Below, piece by piece: positions 43,651 to 52,947 of a stretch of DNA of 64,000 nt (its first letter is position 1; each line of letters opens with the position of its first letter). The position numbers and the translations under genes are program-made. This DNA comes from Candidatus Tumulicola sp. (GTDB taxonomy: Bacteria > Vulcanimicrobiota > Vulcanimicrobiia > Eremiobacterales > Eremiobacteraceae). The notes under the pieces are model-generated. The model had not been told where the DNA came from. It saw nothing but the letters and a program-made list of their open reading frames with translations, and did no database searches. The stretch is from contig DATNNM010000007.1 of assembly GCA_035601835.1 (NCBI GenBank), forward strand, positions 1 through 64,000, given 5' to 3'.

Positions 43651-45840
43651 CTACGTGCCGGCGCCGCCGCCGATGCGCCACAAATACTTGACGATGACCC
43701 GATCCAGCGTCGTCGGCGCGGCCGGCGTGCCGAAGGACACGAACAACTCGCTGCCGCTCTTGAATTTGTTGTGCAGGCCTGCCGCGAAATTCACGCCGGA
43801 GGTCGCGAAGCCGCCGTTGCCGTTGATCGAGCGCAAAGCAAGCGTCAGATTCGTCTCAGGCCCCAACGACTCGCCCACGGCCAGGCTGCGCAGGATCTGC
43901 CCGTCGACGCCGATCGCGGCCGAGCGCTCGTGCGTCCCCGCGTAGGTGAGCGATACGTTGAACCGCGTTCCGATCGGCCGCGTGGTGAACACATTGAACT
44001 GTTGCAGGTAGAATGTCGCGAAGGGGCCGGCCCCGTAGAAGAAATCGACCGGCGAGGGTGTGCCGTCGCGATAGCCGAGCGTGAACGACGATTGATTGAA
44101 TGGCAGCATGATTCCGCCGGTGAGCACGGGGTCGTCGAGCGAGCTGGTCGCTTGGGTCAGATTGAGGTGCAACAGCCCCTTCGTGAAGAGATCCGTCGTG
44201 CCGAAGAAATCCGCTTCGTGGACCGCACCCGCGCGCGTCAGGAACCGGTCGGCCGCGAAAAATCCGGTCCAGGTCTTAAGGGCCCGCGTCGTCGTGAGAA
44301 AATCGGTGAACGCCTCCGGGCCGCGGATGTCGTTGACGGTGGTGAAACCGTCGATCGGGCCGTAGCCCGGACCGACATCGAGATAACCGATGTTCCACTC
44401 GTAGTTCGGCTTGTGGACGTCGAGGAAACCCGATCGGCCGTATGCGAACTGATGCGTCGGGTCGCTGATGATGCGACGCTGCTCGAGCGACTGATCGTAT
44501 CCCCACACGAAGCCGGTCTTGAGATTTCGCCCGGCGATGCCGGATTCGACCGTGGTGTCGTTGCCGATGTCGTGATGGCCTTCCACCGCGTTGACCCAGT
44601 ACAAGAACGTGCGGTCCTGCAGCGCATGCTTGAATGAGAACGCCTCATCGTCCAGGCGCGCGCCCTGTGCCGTGCTGCGCACGGAGAGCGCGCCGAGCTG
44701 CTGCATGCCGTAGGTTCCCTCCACTTTGAAACCGCGATCGAAGGTGCCGATGCTCGGCGTGTAGAGAACCTGATCCGCCGGGCCGATGAGGCCGCCGAGC
44801 GGGAAGGAGATGTTCGTGAAATACTGCCCGCCCTGGGCGAAGAACGGGCGATACTCCGCCAGGTTGCGCTGGAACTCTTGCGGCACGATCGTCTGCTGAT
44901 CCACTTCGACATTCGAGAAGTCGGGATTGAGCGTCCCCACCGCCGCGATGGTGCTCGTCACCGGATAGACGAAGTCGAGCCCGTAGTTGCGCACGCTCTG
45001 CGTCGCAAACGTGTTGTTCGACTGCTGGAAGACTTTGCGGTCCTTGCCGAAGCTCTCCAGGCCGTAGATCTCGGCGCGCGGCTTGGGCCGAGCCGCCGAT
45101 CCGGCGATGTCGAGACCGCTCAGGGCGGGCCACCAGCGCGCGTCGGTGAGTGCAGGCCAGTTCGGCGGCTGCCCGTCTTGCATGAGCCCGTCATATGCCC
45201 ACGTGTAGTGCTCGGCGGTGGCGGCGACGTTGCGGACGAAGTTGATGCGCCAAGTCTGGTTCTTGCCGCCGGCGGCGCGCAAGTCGTTCAGAGGAATGGT
45301 GAGCATGGCGGTCCAGGTGGAGCCTTGGACCGCGGCTTGCGCCTCCCAGGGCGGCGCGTAGCGAGCGGACTCGATCGACTGCTGATAGCGCACGCCGCGC
45401 GGGGTGGTCTCGAAATAGTAGACCGCCGAACCTGCGCCGCTCGTGTCGATGCCCACGCCGACGCAGTCATCCTGGCCGAAGCCGATGTTGTTCGTCGTTT
45501 GGTCCGCGTGGATCGGCACGCCCTCTTGCCTGACGCGAAATGCGACGTACACATTCTTGTCGTCGTAGAGCAGATACGCCGTGGTCTCAAGCGGGGCGGT
45601 CTTGCGCGCCGTAAGGTCTTGGAAGTCCGACGCGGTGACAGCCTTTTGCCACGCCGGGTCCGAGAGCGCCGCATCGAACTTGGGCGGCACGTCCACCCGC
45701 GCAGCGGCGTAGGACTTGAGATGATCGACGGCGGCCGCTGCCGGCAAGCACGCCAGCCAAAGTGCGATTGCCGCGGCCGCCGTCGCAGCCGCGGCCGGCA
45801 ACGCGCCGAACCCCGCACTCATTTGGCGCTGCTTACACAT
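43651..45840 (-). CDS. Outer-membrane barrel protein with CBM9-like domain (DUF5916-type)
   Basis: 729 residues from ATG at 45840, with a signal peptide ending near AAAA-VDH (residue 37). Residues about 45-240 resemble a family 9 carbohydrate-binding module: PPKFDAALSDPAWQKAV, AYLLYDDKNVYVAFRV, GFGQDDCVGVGIDTSG, IPLNDLRA. The rest is alternating beta strands with many aromatic residues and the family block LNPDFSNVEVDQQTIVPQEF, followed by FQRNLAEYRPFFAQG, as in DUF5916 proteins predicted to form an outer-membrane barrel. It supports a diderm envelope. Ligand unknown. Divergent from the DUF1801 gene. Confidence 0.88.
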   Translation of the reverse strand: MCKQRQMSAGFGALPAAAATAAAAIALWLACLPAAAAVDHLKSYAAARVDVPPKFDAALSDPAWQKAVTASDFQDLTARKTAPLETTAYLLYDDKNVYVAFRVRQEGVPIHADQTTNNIGFGQDDCVGVGIDTSGAGSAVYYFETTPRGVRYQQSIESARYAPPWEAQAAVQGSTWTAMLTIPLNDLRAAGGKNQTWRINFVRNVAATAEHYTWAYDGLMQDGQPPNWPALTDARWWPALSGLDIAGSAARPKPRAEIYGLESFGKDRKVFQQSNNTFATQSVRNYGLDFVYPVTSTIAAVGTLNPDFSNVEVDQQTIVPQEFQRNLAEYRPFFAQGGQYFTNISFPLGGLIGPADQVLYTPSIGTFDRGFKVEGTYGMQQLGALSVRSTAQGARLDDEAFSFKHALQDRTFLYWVNAVEGHHDIGNDTTVESGIAGRNLKTGFVWGYDQSLEQRRIISDPTHQFAYGRSGFLDVHKPNYEWNIGYLDVGPGYGPIDGFTTVNDIRGPEAFTDFLTTTRALKTWTGFFAADRFLTRAGAVHEADFFGTTDLFTKGLLHLNLTQATSSLDDPVLTGGIMLPFNQSSFTLGYRDGTPSPVDFFYGAGPFATFYLQQFNVFTTRPIGTRFNVSLTYAGTHERSAAIGVDGQILRSLAVGESLGPETNLTLALRSINGNGGFATSGVNFAAGLHNKFKSGSELFVSFGTPAAPTTLDRVIVKYLWRIGGGAGT

Positions 45841-45872
45841 GATTCGAGAGTCCCCTTCGGGAACCGCGCATT

Positions 45873-46253
45873 ATGAAAAAAACGAATTCCGCTTATCGCA
45901 AGGACGTGGACAAATACATCGCGGGGGTCCCGGAGCCTGCGCGCAGCACACTGAAAAAAGTGCGCGCGGCGATTCGTTCAGCTGTGCCGCCGGAGGCGAC
46001 CGAGGCCATCAGCTATCAGATCCCCACCTTCAGGTACAAAGGCTCGCTGGTCGCATTCGCCGCGTTTTCGAAGCACTGCAGTTTTTTTCCCATGAGCATG
46101 GCAGTGATGAGGAAGTTCAAGAACGACCTAAAGAAGCTTGACACGTCTAAAGGTACCATCCGCTTCCTTCTGGACAAGCCTCTGTCTGCCGGCCTCGTGA
46201 AGAAATTGGTGAAGGCGCGGATAGCGGAGAACGAACGCAGGAAACAGCGCTGA
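45873..46253 (+). CDS. DUF1801 / YdhG-like protein
   Basis: 126 residues. Small cytoplasmic protein of the DUF1801 fold, function unknown, sometimes linked to metal or stress response. Marks: VDKYIAGVPEPARSTLKKVR, IRSAVPPEATEAISYQIPTF, GSLVAFAAFSKHCSFFPMS, TIRFLLDKPLSAGLVKKLVK. ATG at 45873. It ends 22 bases before a convergent gene. Confidence 0.9.
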   Translation: MKKTNSAYRKDVDKYIAGVPEPARSTLKKVRAAIRSAVPPEATEAISYQIPTFRYKGSLVAFAAFSKHCSFFPMSMAVMRKFKNDLKKLDTSKGTIRFLLDKPLSAGLVKKLVKARIAENERRKQR

Positions 46254-46275
46254 ACGAGCTGCCTAGCGGTCGCGT

Positions 46276-46800
46276 TTAGATCTTTGATTTTGCGGTCGCC
46301 AGTAATTTTCGAACGGTGTCGAAGGGCACCATTGACCCGACGCGACCAACGATCATTGTGATGTAGCCGCTCGGATCGCCGCAAGTCGCGGACAACACGG
46401 TCTTCACCTTGAGGCTATAGCAGCCGACGTTGCCGAATTGCTGGACGACGACGTTCTCTCCGTTCGCTTTCATCCTGCGGGGAAGCTTGAGCATCGTCTG
46501 CACATCGGGAGGCAGCCCGGGGCTGCCGGGCTTGGCGTATTGCACTTGTGCGTATTCCACTGTTGCCGCCGTGCCCCCACCGAATACCGCGGTGCAAATC
46601 GACACGGCGGCGTTGTCGCTGCCGTAGACCTTCGTGGCCTTTTTTCCGAGGACGCGTTCCACGTCAGCGGTCGGCATGAGGCGGCACACCTTTGCGTTGG
46701 CTGAGTTCGCCGCGAGCGAGGGTGCTGCGCTCCCCACACCAAACGCGCAGCCAAGCGTGGCGACAAGTGCGAGGTACGCAAGCGATCGGGTAATCGACAT
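46276..46800 (-). CDS. Secreted protein of unknown function
   Basis: 174 residues from ATG at 46800, chosen because GGAGG lies 8 bases before it. A signal peptide (LAYLALVATLGCAFGVGSAA) ends near ASLAAN. The mature part has CRLMPTADVERVLGKKATKV and a second Cys in SICTAVFGGG, a pattern similar to DUF3558-like lipoproteins, then CYSLKVKTVLSATCGD; four cysteines suggest two disulfides in the periplasm. No function is claimed. Confidence 0.8.
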   Translation of the reverse strand: MSITRSLAYLALVATLGCAFGVGSAAPSLAANSANAKVCRLMPTADVERVLGKKATKVYGSDNAAVSICTAVFGGGTAATVEYAQVQYAKPGSPGLPPDVQTMLKLPRRMKANGENVVVQQFGNVGCYSLKVKTVLSATCGDPSGYITMIVGRVGSMVPFDTVRKLLATAKSKI

Positions 46801-46838
46801 GGTTGAACCTCCGTCTGGATGGTCGCGGCTAACGAGCA

Positions 46839-47069
46839 TCAAACAACCTGCTCGGTAATACGGATATGGGCGTCGGTTAAGTGCAATCCGTATTTTTCGA
46901 TATCATTGATACAGTCATCGACATTTACGCCAGGCTGAGACTCCCCTCTGATCATCGTAAGTGTCTTGAAAGCGCTCCAGTCCCCGAACCGCGATGGCAG
47001 GTTTGCTCCCGTGCTGTCCTCTGTGAAACCGAAGACGCGGCCTGCGCCCCTGAAGATGTAGACTTGCAT
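46839..47069 (-). CDS. Small conserved-looking protein
   Basis: 76 residues from ATG at 47069, with GGAG nearby upstream. Sequence MQVYIFRGAGRVFGFTEDST then LPSRFGDWSAFKTLTM. The rhythm of strands and the well-formed start suggest a real gene, but no domain was recognised. It lies between a secreted-protein gene and the repeat of part of tRNA-Glu. Confidence 0.7.
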   Translation of the reverse strand: MQVYIFRGAGRVFGFTEDSTGANLPSRFGDWSAFKTLTMIRGESQPGVNVDDCINDIEKYGLHLTDAHIRITEQVV

Positions 47070-47111
47070 GAGTCGTCTCCGTAGTTTTCAAGTACATAAC
47101 CGCGGAAGGAG

Positions 47112-47129
47112 CTGTCTCCGCCTTGAGAG
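47112..47129 (+). repeat. 18-base copy of the tRNA-Glu anticodon arm
   Basis: CTGTCTCCGCCTTGAGAG at 47112-47129 is identical to 47797-47814 inside the tRNA-Glu gene (loop, 3-prime side of the anticodon stem and variable region), in the same orientation. The 685 bases between hold the cupin gene and the 3-prime part of the tRNA. The layout looks like a displaced attachment-site copy; no integrase gene is present. Confidence 0.6.
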
Positions 47130-47225
47130 TCCTTGGCGGCCTTGTAGTGGTGCGGGTTCTAGCCTACAACTACCTTTCAACCACCTTAGTATGCCGGCCG
47201 AGGTTCGCAGGAGAACCAGAATCGT

Positions 47226-47696
47226 CTAATGCTCGCGGGCCTGGAAACGATGGCCATATTTTTGCGCGATCGCCATAACCCTTTGAACGTCTTGCGTGGT
47301 CGGCGGACTTGGGGCCGCGTCTACCGCAAGCGGAACACCGGCTTCTTCAAAGAACGCGCCCAGCCGAGCCGAACCGGTCACGAGAAGTCGGGCTGGCGCA
47401 CCGGTTGTATTTCGAAAGCCGTGGATCTCGTCGCTCGGCACGTTGATCACATCGCCGGCTGAAGCGGGAATCCAACCTAAACCGGATTCGTCCATACGCG
47501 CAACCTCGATCGATCCCTCGATGACCGAAAAGGCTTCGTGATCCGGATGCTGGTGCGGCGGTACGCCCCCACCAGGTGGTACGAACGTCTCAAGCATGCA
47601 GTACTGGCCGCCGGTGTCGGACGGCGTCAGTATCCACTCCATGTGCCCGGTGAGAACGCGGATCTTTGGTCCGGATCCGCGGCGATGAAGACCCAC
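47226..47696 (-). CDS. Cupin-domain protein
   Basis: 156 residues from GTG at 47696, chosen because AGGAG lies 7 bases before it; a longer open frame reaches 47747 without a ribosome site. Single cupin barrel: metal motif 1 PPHQHPDHEAFSVIEGSIEV (HxH, then E) and motif 2 GDVINVPSDEIHGFRNTTG with the His. Likely a small metal-binding dioxygenase-like or regulatory cupin; the substrate is unknown. It sits in the interval between the tRNA-Glu gene and the 18-base copy of its anticodon arm. Confidence 0.88.
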   Translation of the reverse strand: MGLHRRGSGPKIRVLTGHMEWILTPSDTGGQYCMLETFVPPGGGVPPHQHPDHEAFSVIEGSIEVARMDESGLGWIPASAGDVINVPSDEIHGFRNTTGAPARLLVTGSARLGAFFEEAGVPLAVDAAPSPPTTQDVQRVMAIAQKYGHRFQAREH

Positions 47697-47770
47697 GGTT
47701 TGTCTCCTACGTGCGTGCGCGTTTTCGTCGCGAACTAGAGGCGGCACTTATCTTGGAAAGCCCCGGTCAG

Positions 47771-47846
47771 TGGTAGCCCCAAGGGAATTCGAATCCCTGT
47801 CTCCGCCTTGAGAGGGCGGCGTCCTAGGCCTCTAGACGATGGGGCC
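47771..47846 (-). tRNA. tRNA-Glu (anticodon CUC)
   Basis: 76 bases, encoded CCA end. Anticodon stem CGCC-CTCTCAA-GGCG gives CUC in the loop (positions 3-5), reading GAG. T-arm GGGATTCGAATTCCC. Acceptor GGCCCCA pairs with TGGGGCT, leaving a G1-U72 wobble instead of the usual G-C. Discriminator A73. Confidence 0.95.
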
Positions 47847-47847
47847 G

Positions 47848-47923
47848 TGGCTCCCGGGCAAGGTCTCGAACCTTGACTCTCCTGGTTCAGAGCCAGGCGT
47901 GTTGCCAATTACACCACCCGGGA
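47848..47923 (-). tRNA. tRNA-Gln (anticodon CUG)
   Basis: 76 bases with encoded CCA. Acceptor TCCCGGG/CCCGGGA, anticodon stem CCTGG-CTCTGAA-CCAGG giving CUG, reading CAG, and T-arm with GGTTCGAGACC. One base separates its CCA from the first base of tRNA-Glu, so both come from a single precursor. Confidence 0.95.
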
Positions 47924-48021
47924 TCGCATGTCCGATTCGCTGCCGCCGGGCGTTTTGCTTTCGATTTCGCGCCAAACGCGCGCGGGGGCGATGCGGGCAA
48001 GCGCCGAACGCTTGCGGCGCA

Positions 48022-48845
<824 letters not shown>

Positions 48846-48849
<4 letters not shown>

Positions 48850-49238
48850 TCCCGGTCGTCTCGCCGCTCATCTGCGTGCTGTGCTGCGTCGGCCTCGGCG
48901 CCGCGCTGTTCATGCAGGACAAGGCGAACCGCTTTGCTCGAGGACAGCTCACCGAACCCAGCGTCGTGCAGCAGCCGATGGCGAGGGTCTTCGGCGGGAT
49001 CCCCAATAGCGCGTTCGGCATCGCCTACTACGTCTTGATGCTCCCCGCGGCATGGCTGCTCCTCAACACAGCGGTGTGGTACGGAGCGCTCGTCGCATCC
49101 GCGGCGGCAGGCCTGCTTTCCGTGATTCTCGCATATAGTTTGTTGTTTCGCACGCGCATGCCGTGTCCGTTTTGTTGGACGGGGCATGTGGTGAACTGGA
49201 GCGTCCTCGCTTTGGTCCTCGTCGCCCACCCCGTGTAG
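48846..49238 (+). CDS. Short VKOR-like membrane protein
   Basis: 130 residues from TTG at 48846, overlapping the dapD stop; no better start exists. Four hydrophobic segments. VKOR-family marks: VFGGIPNSAFGIAYYVLML and the redox motif MPCPFCWTGHVVNW (Cys107-Cys110), as in enzymes that reoxidise disulfide-forming proteins with quinone. The usual loop cysteine pair before GIPNS is absent. Two cysteines near the N-terminus (CVLCC) may or may not take part. The stop TAG is supplied by the TGTAGTG flank of a hairpin element. Confidence 0.8.
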
Positions 49239-49258
49239 TGCCGGGGCTTTAGCCCCGG
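49234..49258 (+). repeat. Hairpin element after the VKOR-like gene
   Basis: CCGGGGCTTTAGCCCCGG at 49241-49258, preceded by GTGTAGTG, which provides the stop of the VKOR-like gene. Same subfamily as at 11925 and 26018. Confidence 0.85.
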
Positions 49259-49271
49259 TCCAGGAGTCTCC

Positions 49272-49670
49272 ATGAAGCTTGCAACCTTTCACCAATCCGC
49301 CCGCATCGCCGCGACCCCGCGCGAGGTGTACGCGGCGTTGACGGACTCCAAGAAGCATTCGACGTTCACCGGCCATCGCGCGCGCATCGGCAAGGTCGGC
49401 GAAAAGATGTCGGCGTACGGCGTGCTCTCGGGCACCATGCTCGCGCTTCAGCCAGGAAAACGCATCATCCAAACCTGGAAATCGTCCTCCTGGCCAAAGA
49501 ACTGCCCCGAGTCGATCGTCGACATTCGACTTGCGCGCAGCGGCAGGGGCGCGAAGGTGACCCTTGTGCACTCCGCGGTGCCTGCGGCCCACGCCAAGGA
49601 CCTCAAGAGCGGTTGGGAATTGCACTATTGGAAGGCTTTGAACACGTACTTCAAACCCAAGAAAGGATAG
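49272..49670 (+). CDS. SRPBCC / AHSA1-like protein
   Basis: 132 residues. START-like hydrophobic-cavity fold of the AHSA1 type: ARIAATPREVYAALTDSKKH at the start, GVLSGTMLALQPGKRIIQTW in the middle, and GWELHYWKALNTYF at the end. Such proteins bind small hydrophobic ligands or act in stress; the ligand is unknown. Ribosome site CAGGAG before the ATG at 49272. Confidence 0.9.
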   Translation: MKLATFHQSARIAATPREVYAALTDSKKHSTFTGHRARIGKVGEKMSAYGVLSGTMLALQPGKRIIQTWKSSSWPKNCPESIVDIRLARSGRGAKVTLVHSAVPAAHAKDLKSGWELHYWKALNTYFKPKKG

Positions 49671-49674
49671 CGCC

Positions 49675-50271
49675 ATGTCAAGCATGTCCGGACCCGCATT
49701 GTTGGAATCGTTGGCGGCCCGGCTCGAACGGGTCGAGCGGGAAAACCGCGGCTGGCGGATCGGCGGCATCCTCGCCGCGGGCGTGGCAGTGGCTGCGCTG
49801 CTGATGGGCGCGACGCAAAACTCTCGAACAGGCCCGCTGACGATCGAGGGGACCGGCGGGAAGAGCATTCGCATCGACGGCGATAAGCTCGTGTTCTACG
49901 ACGGGAGCGGCAAAGCGCGTCTCTGGGAGGGCTACGACTCCGGCCAGCCTTATGTAGATCTCAACGATTCGACCGGCCAGAACCGGATCTCGATGTATCT
50001 CGCGCCCGACGGGCTTGGGGTCTTTCGCATCAGCAACGCCAGCGGGCACCGGTTGATCAGGCTCGAGGAGACGACCAATCGCGTGGGTCAGCTGCTGCTC
50101 AACGGCAGCGATCAGAACGAGCGAGCGGTCATCGTGGGGTCCGACAAGCCGTTCCTCCGCGTGACCGACGGTGCGGGCCAGGCCCGCGCGTTCTTCGGCG
50201 TGTACACCGATCAAACCGCCGGCGCGTTTTTGAAAAACAATTCCGGCAAGACGACCTGGAGCGCTCCCTAG
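49675..50271 (+). CDS. Membrane-anchored protein of unknown function
   Basis: 198 residues, starting 4 bases after the SRPBCC gene. A short coiled segment (LLESLAARLERVERENRGW) is followed by one TM segment (about 28-45, IGGILAAGVAVAALLMG). The outer part is beta-rich, with repeats of about 35 residues built like GKARLWEGYDSGQPYVDLND and GQARAFFGVYTDQTAGAFL. No known domain recognised. Confidence 0.75.
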   Translation: MSSMSGPALLESLAARLERVERENRGWRIGGILAAGVAVAALLMGATQNSRTGPLTIEGTGGKSIRIDGDKLVFYDGSGKARLWEGYDSGQPYVDLNDSTGQNRISMYLAPDGLGVFRISNASGHRLIRLEETTNRVGQLLLNGSDQNERAVIVGSDKPFLRVTDGAGQARAFFGVYTDQTAGAFLKNNSGKTTWSAP

Positions 50272-50278
50272 CGCGCAG

Positions 50279-50905
50279 CTAGGATGGTGCCAATCTCATC
50301 GCGATGGAGTATGGCACCCCAAACGCCGAGAGCAACAGCGGATCCATCGCTCCGCCGCCGCCGGCCACGCGCGACCAAACGCCGCGCGCCTTATGCCACA
50401 GTTCCTCGCCTCCGGCTACGCTCTCGCTCCAGAACATCAAGCCCCAATCACCGTACACGACGGTGTGCAGGACCTTGAGCTTGGGCGCGCGCTTCAGTGA
50501 AGCGCTCTTGATGGCCGCGAGGTCGTCCTTGGACCCTGGTCTGGCGTTTTGGTCCGCGCCCCACGCGCGCCAGCGATCCCACAGTCCCTTTGCAGCATCC
50601 GCAGGCACGCCTTGCATGGCGAACGGTATCGTCGTGCCTGCATTGCTCAGCGTGTCGCCTACTTTAATCCAACCCGCTGCGCCGTGTCGCAAGACCAAAA
50701 CCCAGGCTGCATTGCCGCACTGAACCCCGACCGCGGCGAAGGCATTGAAGAACACGCTGGTCGTCGCGACCGGCTTGACCGCGTTCTCCGCGTAGCATTT
50801 CACGCTTGACACCGCGCGAGCGATTCCCGCGTCGGGCGCGGCGGCAAGCGCTGCGCTCGGCGTCACGAGCGCGGCGAAAATCGCGACGATAAGTAGTCGT
50901 CTCAT
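50279..50905 (-). CDS. Secreted protein of unknown function
   Basis: 208 residues from ATG at 50905 with a clear signal peptide (MRRLLIVAIFAALVTPSAAL). The mature part has Cys in VKCYAENAV and VQCGNAAWVLVL and Trp-rich stretches (WDRWRAWGADQ). No domain recognised. The frame could extend to 50983 but the extra residues would precede the signal peptide. Confidence 0.75.
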   Translation of the reverse strand: MRRLLIVAIFAALVTPSAALAAAPDAGIARAVSSVKCYAENAVKPVATTSVFFNAFAAVGVQCGNAAWVLVLRHGAAGWIKVGDTLSNAGTTIPFAMQGVPADAAKGLWDRWRAWGADQNARPGSKDDLAAIKSASLKRAPKLKVLHTVVYGDWGLMFWSESVAGGEELWHKARGVWSRVAGGGGAMDPLLLSAFGVPYSIAMRLAPS

Positions 50906-50942
50906 GGCGGAGTGGCCTTTTGAAGTTCGCGGAAAGAACCCT

Positions 50943-51836
50943 TCATGCGGGACGGGTTTCGAGTCGTCGTTCGCGGTGCGCAAGGTTCGATCTGAAGAGC
51001 CGCTCGACCAGCGCGAACATGCGCGGGTCGCGCAGGTACAGATCTTGGCGCGTCAACGGCAGCCACGCGCAGCGCTCGTCGTTGATCTCGACGTACGCGC
51101 GCAGGCTCTCGGCGAAATACTCGTCCAGTCCACTGGCCGCGTATTCGTTGACGTAGCCCGTCGCGGTGGCAAAATAATAGCGCAGTTCTTCGCTTTCGAA
51201 CGAGAAATACGAGCGCGGCCGTTTGGCCATGACCGAGTCGAGCGCGTGCGCGAACTCGTGCGCGGCGGTCATGCGCAGCGAATTTTTGCGCAGCAAGACC
51301 TGCCGGTCCGCGACCACGAACAGCCCGGAGGGCGGCGAAGGCCAGTCGTCGATGCCGGGTGCACAGCGCGCGACCGACTCCGAAAAACGCCCGAAGCGCT
51401 CGCCTTCCGGCACGAGCGTGATGCGCACGCCGGCGCGCGCGGCAGCACGCAAGGCGCTTTCGCCGAACGGCGCGAGGACGCTCGCAAGCTCAGGCGCAGC
51501 TTCGGCATCCGCCATGCGCGACACGATTGCTTGGGCGGTCTCGCAGGGCGCGTTCAAAACTACGCTCGGAATGCCGTTGAACGGCTCGGACAACACGCAG
51601 CCGCGCGAAGTCCGGTACAGGCACAATTGCGGGTTTTGCAGCCGGCGCAGCGACGCGATGACGCCGTCCAGCCCCGCCGCGTCGGCTCTGCGCGCGAGCA
51701 GCGACTTGCGCCGCCGCAGCAGCCGATGGCGGACTTCCTCGATCCCCTCGGCGGTTTCGGTCTCGCTGCAAGGAACAAGCGCCGACGTATCCGGCGGACG
51801 AGACACATCAGCAAGCTTGAGGCGCGCTGCGGACAT
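50943..51836 (-). CDS. Lethal-factor-like zinc metalloprotease
   Basis: 297 residues. Zincin motif TAAHEFAHALDSV near residue 190 (HExxH as HEFAH), with a downstream glutamate motif GLDEYFAESLRAYVEI near residue 236, the pattern of the anthrax lethal factor-like family. Such proteins are known from toxins and from chromosomal peptidases of unknown role. No signal peptide is visible, so an intracellular place is likely. The first 100 residues are not recognised. The start at 51836 has no good ribosome site. Confidence 0.8.
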   Translation of the reverse strand: MSAARLKLADVSRPPDTSALVPCSETETAEGIEEVRHRLLRRRKSLLARRADAAGLDGVIASLRRLQNPQLCLYRTSRGCVLSEPFNGIPSVVLNAPCETAQAIVSRMADAEAAPELASVLAPFGESALRAAARAGVRITLVPEGERFGRFSESVARCAPGIDDWPSPPSGLFVVADRQVLLRKNSLRMTAAHEFAHALDSVMAKRPRSYFSFESEELRYYFATATGYVNEYAASGLDEYFAESLRAYVEINDERCAWLPLTRQDLYLRDPRMFALVERLFRSNLAHRERRLETRPA

Positions 51837-51914
51837 TGCCGCAGTGTGGCGCGCACGTATTGCCGGTTTGAGGCGAAGTCATTGCGGACCGATGCCGCGC
51901 TGTTGAGGCGCGGT

Positions 51915-52934
51915 CTAGAACGCGAGGACTATTTTGCCGACGTTTTTGCCCTGTCGCAGGCGCAAGAACGCGGAGACGGCGTCGGCGACAGGAAAAACCT
52001 TGTCGATGTGCGGCTTGATGGCGCCGGCCTCGTAAAGCCGCATCAGCTCGGTCATCTCTTCGGCGAGGATGTCGGCCGCGTCCAGGAGCCGGCCGATATT
52101 GACGCCCGCGACGGTTCGATTGCGCGGCATCAGCTCCAGCGGATTGAATTTCGGCACGCGCCGCAATTGGGTGAGAAGGCGCAACAGATTACGCTTATCC
52201 CCGCCGACAAGATTGGCAAACCCGAAGCAGATCAGCCGGCCGCACGGCTTGAGCAGATCGTATCCCTTCTTCCAGTCCGCGCCGCCGAGGGCGTCGAGGA
52301 CGACATCGACTCCCGCGCCATCCGTGATGCGACGCACTTCGAGGGCATAGTCGGTCGCGCGGTAGTCGATCGGGTAAGTGCATCCGTACGACTTCACGAT
52401 GGGCAGCTTGCCGGACGATGCGGTGCCGAACGTCGTCAAGCCGCCGATGCTGCGACAGATCTGCAGCGAGGCGATACCGACGCCGCCCGCTGCTTGATGG
52501 ACGAGGACCGATTCGCCGGCGCGCACATGCGCGACGCGGTGCAACATATGATACGCCGTGATGAAGTTCACCGGCAACGCCGCGCCTTCTTCGAACGACA
52601 TGGCATCGGGCATGATCGCGACCAAGCGCCTCGGAACGCAGACCGCTTCTGCCTGCGCCCCGAAGTGGGCCAGCGCCATGACGCGCTTGCCGACGAGCGC
52701 CGCTTCGACGCCCTCGCCTACCGCGTCGACGACGCCGGCCGCCTCGTAGCCCAAGATGCACGGTGGTTTCGGGGCGCCCGGATACAGGTCTTGACTGGCG
52801 AGCAGGTCGGCGAAATTGAGACCCGCCGCGTGCACGCGCACGCGCGCCTGCCCGGCGGCCGGCGTGGGTTCGGGCGCTTCACGGACTTCGAACGCTTGCG
52901 GACCGCCGTGCTTTGTGAGCCACAGAGCGCGCAT
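51915..52934 (-). CDS. Zinc-free medium-chain reductase, VAT1/quinone-oxidoreductase-like
   Basis: 339 residues. MDR superfamily: RVHAAGLNFADLLASQDLYP, GYEAAGVVDAVGEGVEAALV, VHQAAGGVGIASLQICRSIG as the NADP loop, and GVDVVLDALGGADWKKGYDL. The C-terminal block ICFGFANLVGGDKRNLLRLL is typical of VAT-1-like members. It lacks the zinc ligands of alcohol dehydrogenases. Probably reduces quinones or enones with NADPH; the substrate is unknown. Confidence 0.93.
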   Translation of the reverse strand: MRALWLTKHGGPQAFEVREAPEPTPAAGQARVRVHAAGLNFADLLASQDLYPGAPKPPCILGYEAAGVVDAVGEGVEAALVGKRVMALAHFGAQAEAVCVPRRLVAIMPDAMSFEEGAALPVNFITAYHMLHRVAHVRAGESVLVHQAAGGVGIASLQICRSIGGLTTFGTASSGKLPIVKSYGCTYPIDYRATDYALEVRRITDGAGVDVVLDALGGADWKKGYDLLKPCGRLICFGFANLVGGDKRNLLRLLTQLRRVPKFNPLELMPRNRTVAGVNIGRLLDAADILAEEMTELMRLYEAGAIKPHIDKVFPVADAVSAFLRLRQGKNVGKIVLAF

Positions 52935-52947
52935 GACTTTTCCTCTT

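Noticed and set aside
47839-48021. Extension of the dapD frame through the tRNA region
   Set aside because: It would translate tRNA-Gln and part of tRNA-Glu; the ATG at 48022 gives the normal DapD length.
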